A stretch of 64,000 bases of DNA from Megascapheus bottae (Eukaryota; Chordata; Mammalia; Rodentia; Geomyidae), in NCBI GenBank assembly GCA_024803745.1, contig JANJXV010000099.1:1178001-1242000 (forward strand), in the 5' to 3' direction. The notes below the pieces were generated by a model, which worked only from the letters and a program-made list of their open reading frames with translations, was not told the DNA's origin and did no database searches. Shown piece after piece: positions 23,580 through 34,990 of the stretch. Within the stretch, counting starts at the first letter, position 1, and every line of letters begins with the position of its first letter. The position numbers were made by a program, and so were the translations under genes.

Positions 23580-23772
23580 GTGATGGTAAGTCAGCTCAGA
23601 CTCTGAATGAGCCTTGTAACCTATGGATCCTGGAGGAAGGCCTGTTGGAGATGCTGCTGACAAAGCTGATCCCTGCCTATCAGAAAGGTGATCTCTTTTA
23701 TGTGGGAAACTTCCTGCACAATTTCAAATAGTGGAGGACAATGTAGTAGTTGCTGGAAATTCTCTTGAAAAA
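23580..23772 (+). pseudogene. RalGDS-like REM-domain exon, three nonsense codons
   Basis: RalGDS-type proteins activate Ral GTPases. Their REM (RasGEF N) domain stabilises the catalytic CDC25 domain. The exon is bounded by acceptor tttgccaatacag (to 23579) and donor gtgagt (from 23773). It reads ILEEGLLEMLLTKLIPAYQK then GDLFYVGNFLHNFK, matching the REM core. Continuing in the same frame gives *WRTM**LLEILLKK, which aligns codon for codon with the family ending AFTTTQQVLDLLFKR. The three stops are TAG at 23729-23731, 23744-23746 and 23747-23749. The last two fit CAG-to-TAG changes. Intact splice sites mark this as an unprocessed pseudogene. Confidence 0.82.
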
Positions 23773-24219
23773 GTGAGTGTTCCCCCTCCAAACCCATGTT
23801 TGCTCACCACTCCTGGCCAAGCCTTGGAATACTTGGCTCCTCTCTGAGCCTGTTTGGTTCAATGGGGTGTTCACAGGGGAGCTAAGCATGATACAAGTGC
23901 ACAAACTATTTCATTATGACTGGGACACCATGCCATTTCATTTCCCTCACAAGCTACTGGAGTCTCAACAGTGTGCTTATTGAGAAGTTGGATTTCAGGC
24001 ATGAGTAAGTGGCTCCCAACTGCAGCCCTCACCTAGGTTACATCCTAGGAAATCCCATTTACCAGTAAGAAATGAGGTGTCAGTACTAATGGCGGAGGCC
24101 TGTGAAATACTGGAATCAGAGGAAAAGCTGGGGGCTGAATCACTTTTGAGCCATCAGGGAGGGATTGTGATAGCTTTGCCTGTTAGAACCTGAAAGCATT
24201 TACATTTTGGTGTGTGGTC
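23773..24219. other. Pseudogene intron, nothing recognised
   Basis: Sequence between the two RalGDS-like exons. No repeat recognised in this part. Confidence 0.5.
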
Positions 24220-24430
24220 CAGTGCTGCCACTTGATCCTGAACCCAGGTCTAAATGCCATCCCTTTGGTGTTCAAAAATTAGCACTGTACCATTTGAGGC
24301 ATAGGTCAAGTTCTGGCTTTTTGCTGCCTAATTGAAGACAAGTGCCTTTAGACTTTTACTGACTAGACTGGCTTTCCACTGTGATCTTCAGAGCTCAGCC
24401 TGCTGGGTGGCTAAGATTAGAGGAATGAGC
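24220..24430 (-). repeat. Old composite SINE
   Basis: Minus-strand copy with ttagcactgtaccatttgag and gagctcagcctgctgggtgg. Diverged. Confidence 0.6.
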
Positions 24431-24723
24431 ATTTAGTTCTTTATTTAGAGCATTCACTTATTGAGTTATTTAGAGCATTTACTTAGTTAATTTAAGGTGC
24501 GTTTACTTTGGACAGATGCATAGAGGCCTCTCTCAGAAGCTTCTGGAAGTGGGGTGTAAAAGTCATCCTGTTCTCGAGTGTCTCTTACCCCCCTCCCAGC
24601 ACATAAGTGCACATCTCTGCAGGACAGCCACAGCATTAGAATCCTGCAAGAAAGGGGCTTTGGTAAAAGGCTCAGGATGGAGAGAGAAGGCTCTCACTTT
24701 CCTTGTACCGAATGTGCCCACAG
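24431..24723. other. Pseudogene intron, nothing recognised
   Basis: No repeat or conserved exon seen. It ends at the acceptor-like tgcccacag before the next exon. Confidence 0.4.
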
Positions 24724-24916
24724 CATCATGTGTTCCATCTATACGATGTGAATGGACTTGTACCCCAGTGATTTCTACGAGTTCAAGAACTGCCACACCC
24801 TGACACAACTCAAGCTCTATATGAGGCTCCACATGTCGGCTTTGGACCTGCTCTTCTAAACACAAACTTTTTGACCAGCTGGAGGAATATGCGACCAGTA
24901 AGACCAAGAAAAAGTA
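24724..24916 (+). pseudogene. RalGDS-like exon 3' of REM, broken
   Basis: The frame gives MDLYPSDFYEFKNC then LKLYMRLHM, aligning with the family's YPEDFFQPPDFPCLKQL / LVAYVQLNM region between the REM and catalytic domains. TGA at 24749-24751 stands where Trp of the conserved TW is expected. A frameshift near 24855 moves the match to KLFDQLEEY, corresponding to the LLAQLE motif. The frame ends at TAG 24914-24916. Its order and spacing after the REM exon support one unprocessed pseudogene. No catalytic CDC25 exon was recognised downstream. Confidence 0.75.
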
Positions 24917-26299
24917 GAAGTCCTGGTGTGGGTGCCTCAGAACCTGTTAGTAGGAAGCCCATGTGGTCTAGATATTGGTTGGCCCTTACTTCTACAGAGC
25001 TTGGCAAAATGCCCTTTATGGGTGGTGTCAGCCAGGTAATGTCTGTCCTCTGAAAGGACTCGGGAATAAGCACTCATTAGAAAGACCCTACACCTCCTCA
25101 GTGTTCAGTCCAAACTCCAGTTCTACAGGTTCCTCCATTAGATCCTCATGGAAGTTGAGTGACACTTCAACTTGCAGAGTCCACTCTGTCCACTCTGTAC
25201 CTATTTCTATTCTTAGGTTTGGGTCATCGTGTAAGAGCTTATCCTGAACTCCGGATGAAAAACCCACCAATGGAGCTGGTGACTGATGGAGATGAGAATC
25301 ATCACTGCACTCCAGAAAGCATGGGCCTTCTGTAGAAATTACCAAACAGGTTTAGAGTCCTATGGATATGTCTTTTGCTCTGAACCCCATGTGTGACACA
25401 GTTGAACCTGCAGATACTATGGAGGAAGAAAAAGAGCAGCCAAATTTCCTTCCGTTTCCTTTCACACTCCACCCAGAGTCAGTCCATCTGAGTGAGAGTA
25501 ACACTCCACTTATTGTGCAAGCTGAAGGGGCACACGCTGGGCTCATGGAAAATGTCCCCATGGGAAGCAGCAATTGTACTCTCAATACTGGATTCATTGG
25601 AGGAAAATGAATCCATCCTCACAGAATATCCAGACCCATCCATCTCACTAAAAGAGACTCAATCTCCATTCGACAAACCAGAATCCATCCCCCTCTTAAC
25701 TCAGGAAGGACATTCTGTTTCTCATGAGGAAGGAGACCCTTCTGAGGACTCGGAAGTAGAATTACTGTCTGAAGGCAACTTGGAGGCCAGTCTGGATTTA
25801 GAGCTTCCCTGTCCCCTTCCTAAAAAGACGTCTCTTTATCTTGCTCTCATGATTCTTGTCAAGTATTCATTGTATTTACTTTGCTAACTATTAAACTCTA
25901 ATTGTTAATATTATGGTGTGCAGTTCTTCAGTGCTTATTATACTGTGTTTTATTTTCCACTTATAATGTGAGACCTCAGACACATAGGTCCTGGGTGGGC
26001 CAAAAACCAGACAGGTCTGGTCCCATAGAAGACAACCTTACTGGATATACAGGGAACTATGAAATGCATGGAATCACCAGGAATCCAGGCCAGGCCTCCA
26101 TGGAAAGACAAGTCAGCTACCAAAGCTTAAGGACAGAGCAGATGCCTGGAAATGTGTTTTGTCAATCGGGAGAAGTGCCAGAGTAACTGTAATATTATGT
26201 GGGACTCTGTTCTGTGAGTTCAAGTCTGTTTATATATCCATTGTGCTTTGTACAAATATTTAAGAAAATTAAAACTCCACAATAGCATCAAAAATCTAC
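24917..26299 (+). other. Unidentified, overlapping open frames
   Basis: Holds a Glu/Ser/Pro-rich open stretch in two overlapping frames (25362-25610 and 25492-25887). The second ends in a hydrophobic run (SLYLALMILVKYSLYLLC) that could be a C-terminal membrane segment. I do not recognise the protein. It may be a relic with a frameshift, possibly the linker of the RalGDS-like pseudogene or an unrelated retrocopy. An aattaaa-type A-rich stretch near 26265 could be a polyadenylation region. Confidence 0.25.
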
Positions 26300-26500
26300 T
26301 TTGGCTTTGAATGTGGCCTAGTTGTAGAGTGCTCGCCTAGTATACAAGAAGACCTTGATTCAATTCCTCGACACTGCATACACAGAAAAAGCAGATGGGG
26401 CACTGTTGCTCAGGTGTAAGAGTGCCACCCTTGAACAAATGTGGCCAAGGACAGTTCCTGGTCCCTCAGTTCAAGCCCCAGGACTAGCCAAACAAGAAAT
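26300..26500 (+). repeat. ID/tRNA-derived dimeric SINE
   Basis: Core gttgtagagtgctcgcctag, second half ending in gttcaagccccaggactagc. Confidence 0.82.
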
Positions 26501-26889
26501 CATACCATTTTCCACACATTTGGAAATAAATCTGATTTATCTAACCCTACTTCTTTTTTGCCAGTCCAGGGTGTGTGCCACCAAGCCAAACTACTGGCCC
26601 CCAACCTTACTATTTTTAATCATTTAATTTTTTTACGTAATCATATTTCATGCTGTCTGTATTAATAGCATAAACAGTATGCTTAGTGTAATAATGTTAA
26701 AGGTAAAACATAAGAAATTAATAACTAAAATTCCTTTTATATTAGTTTTATAGCATTACTACAATTTTATGAGAAAAATTACTTAGAATATTTATTTTAG
26801 AGTTCAAGTAATCCATTTTGATAAATATATCAACCTACATCATTTATTTGAACACATTTTAAACTATTTTTTTCAGGAATGAAAATACA
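26501..26889. other. AT-rich intergenic DNA, nothing recognised
   Basis: Very AT-rich. A short SINE-like scrap with gtgtgccaccaagccaaact lies near 26560-26605. Confidence 0.5.
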
Positions 26890-27050
26890 TATATATTTGT
26901 TGTAAATGAAATTTATGACTTGGGGGGAAAGGAAAGAGAAAATGGGGGAGGGGGTAACAGTGTTTACAAGAAATGTACTCATTACATATGTAACAGCAAT
27001 CTCTTTGTATATCACCTTGAACAACAAATTTTTTGAAAAGTACAATAAGT
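26890..27050 (+). mobile_element. Old L1-like 3' tail, low certainty
   Basis: The G-rich stretch gaaaatgggggagggggtaa is followed by acaagaaatgtactcattac. It resembles the segment at 33590-33720, and both look like 3'UTR ends of an old rodent L1 lineage. Confidence 0.4.
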
Positions 27051-27074
27051 TTAAATGTCTACTTTGGGCAGAAT

Positions 27075-27280
27075 TTTTTTTTGCCAGTACTGGGCTTAGA
27101 CTCAGGACCTGAGCACGATCCTTGTTTTTGTTTTTGTTTATTCTTAAGGCGCAAGTTCTATCACATGTGCCACAGCACCACTTTTATCTTTTTTTATCTA
27201 TGTTGTGCTGAGGAATTGAACTTGGGTCTTCATTCATGCTCGGCAAGAACGCTTCCACTAGGCTTAACTTATGGCCCCAG
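27075..27280 (-). repeat. ID/tRNA-derived dimeric SINE
   Basis: Minus-strand copy: gccacagcaccacttttatc, gaattgaacttgggtcttca. Confidence 0.82.
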
Positions 27281-27394
27281 TGGGAAGGAAGTTTTCCATA
27301 AAATATGTAGGAAATATGTACACTAAGGAAAAGCCATCAAAAATAGAAGAAAAATTATATACTTAGATAACAACATGCCAGTATTATGGCCGAT

Positions 27395-27775
27395 CTCTGT
27401 AATTGTAGCTTCAAGAGTGGCCTATTTGGACCGGGAGTTGGCTGGCTGAAGTAAAGTGCTATCCTTGAGCAAGCCCTAGGATAGTGCTCTGGCCATGAGT
27501 TGAAGCCATAGGACATGCAAAAAATAATAATTTAATGCCCGTGACTGGTGGCTCACCCTGGTAATCCTAGCTACCCTGGAGGATCGAGGTTCAAAGACGG
27601 CCCAGGCATAAAAATCTGTGAGAATCTTATTTCCAAGTAATCCAGAAAATTCAAAATGACAATGTGCCTCAAGTGGTAGAGCTCTTGCCTTGAGCTGAAG
27701 AGCTTAAGGTAAACATCCAGGCCCAGAGTTCAAGCCCCATGAGTGAAAAAAAGAAAAAGAAAAAGAAAGCCCTTA
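27395..27775 (+). repeat. tRNA-like half SINE followed by a composite SINE
   Basis: 27395-27520 is a degraded tRNA-like half. 27541-27775 is a full composite copy (ggtaatcctagctaccctgg ... cttgagctgaagagcttaag) with an A/G tail. Confidence 0.78.
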
Positions 27776-27781
27776 TCTAAG

Positions 27782-28072
27782 GCTGGAGTGCACACTAGTG
27801 GTAGTTTGCTTGCCTAGTATGCACAAAGCCCTGTGTTCAATTACTCTGTACCACTTACACCAAAAAAAAGCTGGAAATGATCTCAGAAGGTTGGGTTCTG
27901 AGGATCACAGTTCAAAGCGAGGCCAGACACTAAAGTCCATGAAACTGTTTCTTCCACTTAAGCACCAGAAAACCAGAAGTGACACTGTGGCTCAAGGTGT
28001 TTAAGGTTGTAGCCTTGAGCTGAAGAGCCCAGGGACACTGCCCAGGTGCGCAATTAAAGTCTTACAACCAAA

Positions 28073-28073
<1 letters not shown>
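27782..28073 (+). repeat. ID-like SINE half interrupted by or joined to a composite SINE
   Basis: The ID core (tggtagtttgcttgcctagt) runs to about 27870. It is followed by a composite-type middle and right half (tagccttgagctgaagagcc). Confidence 0.75.
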
Positions 28074-28149
<76 letters not shown>

Positions 28150-28275
28150 CAGAGAGAGACAGAGAGAGAGAGACAGAGACAGAGAGAGACAGAGACAGAG
28201 AGAGAGACAGAGAGACAGAGAGACAGACAGGCAGACAGGCAGAGACAGACAGACAGAGAGACAGAGACAGAGACA
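28074..28275. repeat. (GA)n / (GACA)n purine-rich microsatellite
   Basis: Pure GA to about 28125, then GAGACA and GACA variants and gacaggcagacaggcagaga blocks. It grew from the preceding SINE tail. Confidence 0.95.
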
Positions 28276-28284
28276 TCAAACAGT

Positions 28285-28525
28285 CAGGCACTGCTGGCTG
28301 TAGCGTGTAATTCTACCTACTATGGAGGCTGAGATTGGAGGATCTTGGTTCAAAGCCCAAAGCCAGCCTGGACACATATGTTTGTGAGACTTACATCACC
28401 AATTAACTACCAGAAACCAAAAATGGAGCTGTAGAGGAAGAGCGCTAGCCTTGAGCTGAAGAGGTCAGGGACAGTCCAGGCCCAAAGTCCAAGCAACATG
28501 ACGAATCAATAATAAAAAAAAAGAA
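28285..28525 (+). repeat. B1/7SL-tRNA composite SINE
   Basis: gtaattctacctactatgga at the left, tagccttgagctgaagaggt at the right. Confidence 0.82.
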
Positions 28526-28552
28526 GATAGCTAATAGTAATGATGAATAATT

Positions 28553-28830
28553 TTGGGCTGGGAGTTTGGCCTAGTGGTAGAGTGCTTGCCTAGCATGCAC
28601 GAAGACCTGGGTTCAATTCCTCAATATCACATACATAGAAAAATGCTGGAAGTGGTGCTGAGGCTGAAGTGGTAGAGCCCTAGCCTTGAGAAAATATAAG
28701 GACAGTGCTCAGTCCCTGAGTTCAAGCCCAGGACTGGCCAAATCAAAAGTAGTAGAGCACTGGCATTGAACTGAAGATCTGAGGAACAGCCCAGGCACAG
28801 AGTTCAAGCACCGCAAACAACAACAACAAA
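28553..28830 (+). repeat. ID/tRNA-derived dimeric SINE plus extra tRNA-like half
   Basis: One of the best-preserved ID-like copies (tggtagagtgcttgcctagc, 28553-28745). A partial tRNA-like half (actggcattgaactgaagat) follows to about 28830. Confidence 0.88.
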
Positions 28831-29189
28831 ATCTATGAAATGGCAGTGGTGGATTTAAGCTAAGCAAAAATAGAGTAGAAATTGGTAAAATACATATTTG
28901 TGTGTAAGCAAAATAGCCAGACTTATGCATTAGAACAGGATAGCAACTTGAAAAAAAATTTTGTTTTCCATCTCACTAGGTCCTGTCTCTTAATTTATTC
29001 AAGTAAGTAAAATGCTGGGTTTTATAATCATTCCTCTGAATATTAGAAAATCATAATATCTCTCATTAACCAACAAAGACCAGGAACTGGGGCTTCGTTG
29101 AAATGGCAGAGTATCAGGCAAGAGAAGAAAAAATTGAAGTAAGAACTTGAAGTTCTTGATCCAGAACCTGCATAGTAACAGAGCAGCAG
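28831..29189. other. Intergenic, nothing recognised
   Basis: No ORF or repeat family recognised. Confidence 0.4.
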
Positions 29190-29400
29190 CCTGGTGATGG
29201 TACCTCACACCTATAATCTTAGCTACTCAGGAGGCTAAGATCTGAGAATCAAAGTTTAAAGCCAGCCAAAGTACCCAGTTAACTGCCAGAAAAACCAGAA
29301 GTGGCACTGTGGCTCACAGATTAAAGCACTAGCCTTGAGCTGAAGAGCTCAGGGACAGTGCCCAGGCCCAGAGTTCAAGCCCCACAATTGACAAAAATCA
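29190..29400 (+). repeat. B1/7SL-tRNA composite SINE
   Basis: Well preserved: agctactcaggaggctaaga and tagccttgagctgaagagct, ending cagagttcaagccccacaat. Confidence 0.9.
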
Positions 29401-29609
29401 AACAAGCAAACAAAACTCACAAAGAAGCCTGCAGACCACAGTGGTTCTGCTGAGTCTCTTCTCTATGGGGATCAGGAAACATTTCACTTTTTCTGTCTCT
29501 TCCCATCTCAACATTCATACTAAAATAAGACTGTGTTGAAAGTTTCAATTTATAAAAATGTTTTTCATGAAGCACCCTGAAATATTCATCGCTTATATCT
29601 CAATTGAAG

Positions 29610-29700
29610 ATAGTTGATTTGGGGCTGCATTGGTAGAGTGCTAGCCTTGAGCAGAAAAGGTCAGGGATAGAGCTGAAGCACTCAGTTGAAGACCCAGTGC
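29610..29700 (+). repeat. tRNA-like SINE half
   Basis: tggtagagtgctagccttga followed by a diverged right end. Confidence 0.65.
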
Positions 29701-29809
29701 CAACACACCAAAGAAATTATGCACTTTATACATATTTTCTAATTTCTTAATGAATTTTTCAGTCTGTATAAATATAGGGTACATTCCTTGTTACTTAAGT
29801 AAGATTGCT

Positions 29810-30170
29810 CTTTTTTTTCTTTTTGCCAGTCCTACGGCTTGGACTCAGGGCCTAGACATTTTCATTGGACTCGCTTGCCCAAGGTGAGTGCTCTGCCTCT
29901 TGAAACACAGCGCCACTTCTAGCTTTTTTCTGAATATGCGGTACCGGTGAATAGAACCTAGGTCTTCATGCATTCTAGGTGAGCACTCTACCATTACACT
30001 ACATTCCCAGGCAGTGAGATTCCTCTTACAGTCATTGTATGTTCACAGAGTTTGATCTCACACACTGTAGGGCCCTGGTTGGCTTTGACCTGTGATCCTA
30101 AGCCCTGAGCCTCCTAAGTAGCTGAAATTAAGTTGTGAGCCAGCATGATGGCTTCCATTCTTTTTTCTAC
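29810..30170 (-). repeat. ID-like SINE and old composite SINE, both minus strand
   Basis: 29810-30015 is ID-like (gaaacacagcgccacttcta, aggtgagcactctaccatta). 30015-30170 is a degraded composite left half (gagcctcctaagtagctgaa). Confidence 0.75.
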
Positions 30171-30204
30171 AAAAATATATGTAGTTATCTAAAATATATC
30201 TATA

Positions 30205-31315
30205 GCTGAAAAAAATGAATCTCTCCCAAACAAATCTTCAAAGAAACAACCATCCTATTAAAAGGTGGGCTAAAGACTTAAAAGAGTATTCTCTGAAGAA
30301 AAAATTAAAATAGGCTTTAGACACATGAAGAAATGCTCCATATCTCTAGCAATAAGGGAAATGAAAATCAAAACAACTTTGAGATTCCACCTGACTCCAG
30401 TCAGAATGGCCATTATCAAAAAATCTAATAAGAGATACTGGTGGGGAAGTGACCAGGTGGGATCACACCTACACTGTTGGTGTGAGTGTAAACTCGTTCA
30501 ACCACTAGGGAAAGCAGTGTGGTGGTTCCTCAAAAGACTGAACATAGAGCTCCCCTATGATCCAGCAAATCCACTACTTGGCATCTACCCAACTGTCCAG
30601 AAAAAAGGACATACTAAAGCCACTACCACAATGATGCTCATTGCAGCACTATTTACCATAGCAAAGATATGAAACCAACCCAGATGCCACTCAGTAGATG
30701 ACTGAATCAAGAAGATGTGGTACTTATACACAATGGAATGCTATGCTGCCATCAGAAGGAATGACATCGCCCCATTTGTAAGGAAATGGAAAGACTTGGA
30801 AAAATTCATATTAAGTGAAGCAGCCAGACCCAAAGAAACATAAGCTCAATGGTTTCCCTCATTTGTAATAATTAGTTCACATCTAGGACTCTCCTAGCAG
30901 AGGATTACAATAACTCAAAAACCTAGGTATATAAGGTCATATAGGATGAGGCTAAATGAAAGGATCTCTAGGATATGGGAACAAGAGCTATATCTTGTGT
31001 CATCGTTGCTCTTAATCTTGTGTGATTTTTGTCCTTAATCTACTATGTTATTTCTCATCTCTTATTTTGCCCTTTGGTTAATGTCAGATTGTTACTGTAT
31101 CTAATTTTTCCCTGGCATATTGTATATATGTTTATTGGTTTATGTCAAATAGGAAAGGGAAGGGGGGAAACAAGATGATTGGGAAGGGGAGGGGAGAGGG
31201 AACTGGGGACAAAAACATGTGGAGTGGAATAAATGTGTGAGAAGTAATGCAGTCCACTACCTGTAAATGTAATCGTAACCCCTCTATACATTACCCTGAA
31301 AATAAAAAAGAGACT
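30205..31315 (+). mobile_element. 5'-truncated L1: ORF2 C-terminus and 3'UTR
   Basis: Starts in the ORF2 C-terminal region (an in-frame stop at about 30310). ORF 30325-30672 covers KKCSISLAIREMKIKTTLRF and the Cys-rich end, with CECK for CWWECK. A 3'UTR with the G-rich tract (gggaaggggaggggagaggg, 31179-31198) runs to an A-rich end near 31315. It differs from the array L1s and belongs to a distinct subfamily. Confidence 0.93.
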
Positions 31316-31385
31316 ATATAAATATCTGTAGAAAATGAGGTTGGATGATGGAAACAACCAGATGCCCTACTACAAAAAATGTGAT

Positions 31386-31428
<43 letters not shown>

Positions 31429-32000
31429 CACACACACACAATGGAATGATATATAGCCAACCGACAAGATAAAATAATGGCATTCTCGGGGAAGTGGATG
31501 AAAAGGAAAAAAATCATATTAACTGAAGTAAGCCAAACTCAAAGGAACATAGGCCCAAGAGTCTCCCTCATTTGTCAAATTCAGTAGAAACCTTGGGCTC
31601 TGCTAGCAGAGATTTACAATAGAACAAAATCTAGAGACATCGTGACAAATAGTATGACACTAAATGTAAGGACCTCCAAGATAAAGAAACAAAACTCATA
31701 TAATGAGTGATTGTTGTCCTTAATGAACTATGTGATCTCTTATCTCTTTTGCTATCCCTTGGTTATATCATATTGTTACAATATTTCACCTTGTTTTCTG
31801 ATATATTTCATATGTGCCTAATTGGTTATTTGAAATTGGATAGGGAAGGGGGGAAATGAACATGAATGGGGGTAGGGGAAGGGAAATGGGGACCATATCA
31901 TTACATGGGGTATCAAAGTTTGAGAAGTAATGCACCTTCTAACTGGTGAATATAATGTAACCCTTCCATAAATTACAATAAATATAAATACATAAAAAGA
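31316..32000 (+). mobile_element. 5'-truncated L1 3' end carrying a CA repeat
   Basis: Begins in the last part of ORF2 (aatggaatgatatatagcca near 31440; gaagtaagccaaactcaaag). The 3'UTR, with a G-rich tract, ends at ttacaataaatataaataca. A CA repeat splits the ORF2 part. Confidence 0.9.
31387..31440. repeat. (CA)n microsatellite
   Basis: About 25 CA units with one aaacg interruption. It lies in L1 sequence where the coding strand reads ttgtacacaatgg in the other copies, so it likely grew from that cacac. Confidence 0.95.
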
Positions 32001-32430
32001 AGATCTGCACAGAAAAAAATAATAATGGCATTTTTGGGGTAGTGGATGAAATTAGAGTGAATCCTGTTGAGTGAGATAAGTCAAGACCAAGGAACAAAAG
32101 GTACATGGTATCCTTAATATATGGATATTAGTTTCAAACAGTAGTAGAGCGATGATTGAATAGTTGATACCCAAAGTTCTGGACATAATTTTGGAGATAT
32201 AAACATAACTACATAGACATAATAATCTAGGATAGACTATACACTCTATAGACATGTGTTTTATTATAGATTAATCTGTATCTATGACATACAAAGACTC
32301 AGCTTAATTTTTACTATATTCTAAAATCTATGTGCCAGTGAATGTATAGCGATTCCCTTCTTGAATACTTGTTGGTTAAACATGACATTTGAAATATGAT
32401 GTAAAATTCAATGTTAATAAAATTTTTAAA
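32001..32430 (+). mobile_element. Older L1 3' end
   Basis: gtggatgaaattagagtgaa and gagtgagataagtcaagacc match the ORF2 end of older mammalian L1s. A diverged 3'UTR follows, to an aataaaatttttaaaa end near 32430. It is the third L1 3' end in a row in the same orientation. Confidence 0.75.
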
Positions 32431-32817
32431 AAAGAGGCTAGAGGTAAATACCACTAATGTACTTGCTCTAAGTGGTACAGAAATTTTCTTAATGAATCAA
32501 GGGTTTTTATTACATCTTTATGCAATTATTTTAGTTCTGAGTGTTCTACACTCAATGATAGTTCTGAAAAGATGATATAGCTGACTGTGTAGATGGTATG
32601 AAGACATACTGGCCTAAACGTAGAATAAAGCATTGGTAAGTGGCTGTTAGCTGTCCAGATTCTACTGGAATATGTGGAATGAATTTGTTAAGCACAATGC
32701 AGGCTCTTAGTCAGATCAGGATCAAGATTATGTGGTTCCATCAGATGAATGAGGAAAGATCAGAAAAATCTACTAAGATATCCAGATATATTTTTTAAAC
32801 TAAGGTATCTGGACTCC
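32431..32817. other. Intergenic, nothing recognised
   Basis: AT-rich, no repeat recognised. Confidence 0.4.
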
Positions 32818-33290
32818 TTTTTTTTGTTTCTTGGTGGGGAGGTTGAACTTTGGACCTGGGCAAGGTCTCTTAGTTCTTTTTCCTCAAGGCTAATGCTGTA
32901 CCAGTTTTAGCCACAACTCCACTTAGTTTTTGGGTGGATAAGTGGAGAGTAGAATCTTACAGTTTTTTTTGTTTTCATTTTTTTTGCTTGCAAAGGCTTT
33001 GAATCACCTTCTCCCTGGCTAGTAGAATGACAATTATGACCCTCCAGCGCCTGGCTAGTGATTTTTTGAAAACTGGACTTTATTCCAAATCACGTAACTG
33101 GTTCCTAGCAAAGTTTTGAAGACTGACTTAAATGTGACAGATTTTTGTCACTTGGAGACACTCTGTGCTGAACGTTAGAAATCTACCAGCTGAGTCACAG
33201 TGGCACTTCCAGTTTTTTGTTTATGTGGTGCTGAGGAATGGAATCCAGGGTTTCATACATGCTAGGCAAGCTTCATTTTCAGCCCAAGGT
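32818..33290 (-). repeat. Pieces of minus-strand SINEs
   Basis: 32818-32960 is the tRNA-like half (gttcttttt then cctcaaggctaatgctgtac). 32960-33060 is a degraded 7SL-like half (gcgcctggc). 33195-33290 is an ID-like half (acatgctaggcaagcttcat). Confidence 0.65.
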
Positions 33291-33459
33291 TTTATGTTTT
33301 GTTTTTTCAGTGTTGTTGCTTCTAAGGTACTGTATGATGTTCTTTCATTTTCTTTGCTTTTTACCTCTTTTCTTCTTTTTCCCTTTAGTTTTATTCTCTG
33401 TAGTCACTGTGTTGAATTCGGGTACCCTGTGTCTTGTACATAGGTTTATGTGATTTGGG

Positions 33460-33720
33460 GAATGGAGAGGGTATAATAAAATGGTAAAAAAAAAAAAAAC
33501 AAAGGAAAAAGGGTGAACCAATTGAACAGTGATACTTGGAAGACACTAAACGGAAATGAACTGAACAATCTGGGTGGAGAGGGGGCTGAGGGTAGGAAAA
33601 CAGAGAAAAATGAGGGAGGGGATAACAATTTTCTTAAGAAATATGTTCATTACTTATGTAACCGTATGCCAACTATATATTGACTTAACAAAATAAATTA
33701 ACTTAAAAAATAATTTAGCC
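33460..33720 (+). mobile_element. Old L1-like 3' tail, low certainty
   Basis: The G-rich stretch ggtggagagggggctgaggg is followed by gagggaggggataacaattt and gaaatatgttcattacttat, parallel to 26890-27050. It ends in aaaataaattaact plus A-rich DNA. Confidence 0.4.
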
Positions 33721-34180
33721 GGGTATGGTGGCTCACACTTGTAAATGTAGCTACTCAAGGGGCTGGGATCCAAGGATAGCAGTTCAAAGTCAGCCTGGGC
33801 ACTGAAGTCCATGTGACTCTTATCTCCAATTAACCACCAGAAACCCAGAAGTGGCCCTAAGGCTCAAGGGATAGGGCAGTAGTCTTGAGCTGAAAAGCTC
33901 AGTGACAAGACCCAGGTGCAGAATTGCAGTCCCATGACTTGAATGATGAATGATACTAGCCAGGCTCTGTGCGCTCACACTTGGAATCCTATCTACACAG
34001 AATCAGGTTTGAATCCAGCCCAAACACATTGCATGATATTCTGATTTACAGTTCATTACCAAAAATCTGGAAGTGGAGCTGTGGATAAAGTGGGAGAACA
34101 CTAGCCTGAAGCAAAAAATAACTTTTAAGGACAGTTCCCAGGCCCTGGGTTCAAGTCCCAGGACTTGCATAAAACAACAA
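33719..34180 (+). repeat. Two composite SINEs in tandem
   Basis: 33719-33950 is well preserved (gtatggtggctcacacttgt, tagtcttgagctgaaaagct). 33958-34180 is more diverged (gtgcgctcacacttggaatc, gggttcaagtcccaggactt). Confidence 0.82.
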
Positions 34181-34865
34181 AATGTGACGCTGAGTCCTCC
34201 ATCATTTGGTGTTATAGTTCAATATTCTTGATATGCGTCTTAGAAATTAAGTCCCTAGCCAATACTCTCCCCTGAAATTCTGCTTCATAGCTGATTCATA
34301 GAATTTCAGCATCATTACTATCACCTACCAGTTAGCATAGCAGTCTACTACTGAAAATTTGAAGAAAACTTTTGAGTAATCCTAATAAATCTGTGTATCA
34401 TCTGCACACACATCAAATCAGCAGGACCTATGTTCTACTATTATGTAAATGTATTTAATCCCTTTTTGACTTAATGAGCCTTAAAGAGTAAAACATATGA
34501 AGTAGTTATGAAACTAACAGTCACCATTCTTCTACCTAATATTGTAATATAAGTTTATAAATGCAAGGACTATTCTGAAGTGTGCAGAAGATAGCTTCTA
34601 ATTATAATATTCTCATGAAGTATAGTTTTTAAGAAACATGTTGCTTGCTTTGGGAAAGCAAAGGCAAGGAAAAATGATATAAGTAAGTTCCCTATTTATC
34701 AGAAAGAAAATACTATTGGGTTTAGATCAACTTCATTCATTCCGTGCTGATGAAACAAATATTTGCAATTCCTGAGGCCAATCACTTCATTGTGATGCAC
34801 AATCAGCCAGCTTAGATCAATCTTCCAAAAAAGGAAAGGAACAAATGAGAAGCAATTAAGGTTTC
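34181..34865. other. Intergenic, nothing recognised
   Basis: AT-rich. No supported ORF or repeat. Confidence 0.4.
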
Positions 34866-34867
34866 CA

Positions 34868-34990
34868 AAATGAACCAGGTGGTGGTGGCAGCTCACACTT
34901 GTAATTCTATCTACTCAAGGCCTGAAATCCAGGGATCTGGATTAAGTCTGTCTGGGATGAAGACAGCTGGGATCACAGCCCAGCTGATAC
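34868..34990 (+). repeat. Partial composite SINE, left half
   Basis: ggtggtggtggcagctcacacttg and tctatctactcaaggcctga in a diverged context. Confidence 0.6.

Noticed and set aside
28001..28291. Minus-strand frame of Ser-Leu-Cys repeats.
   Set aside because: Translation of the GA/GACA microsatellite.
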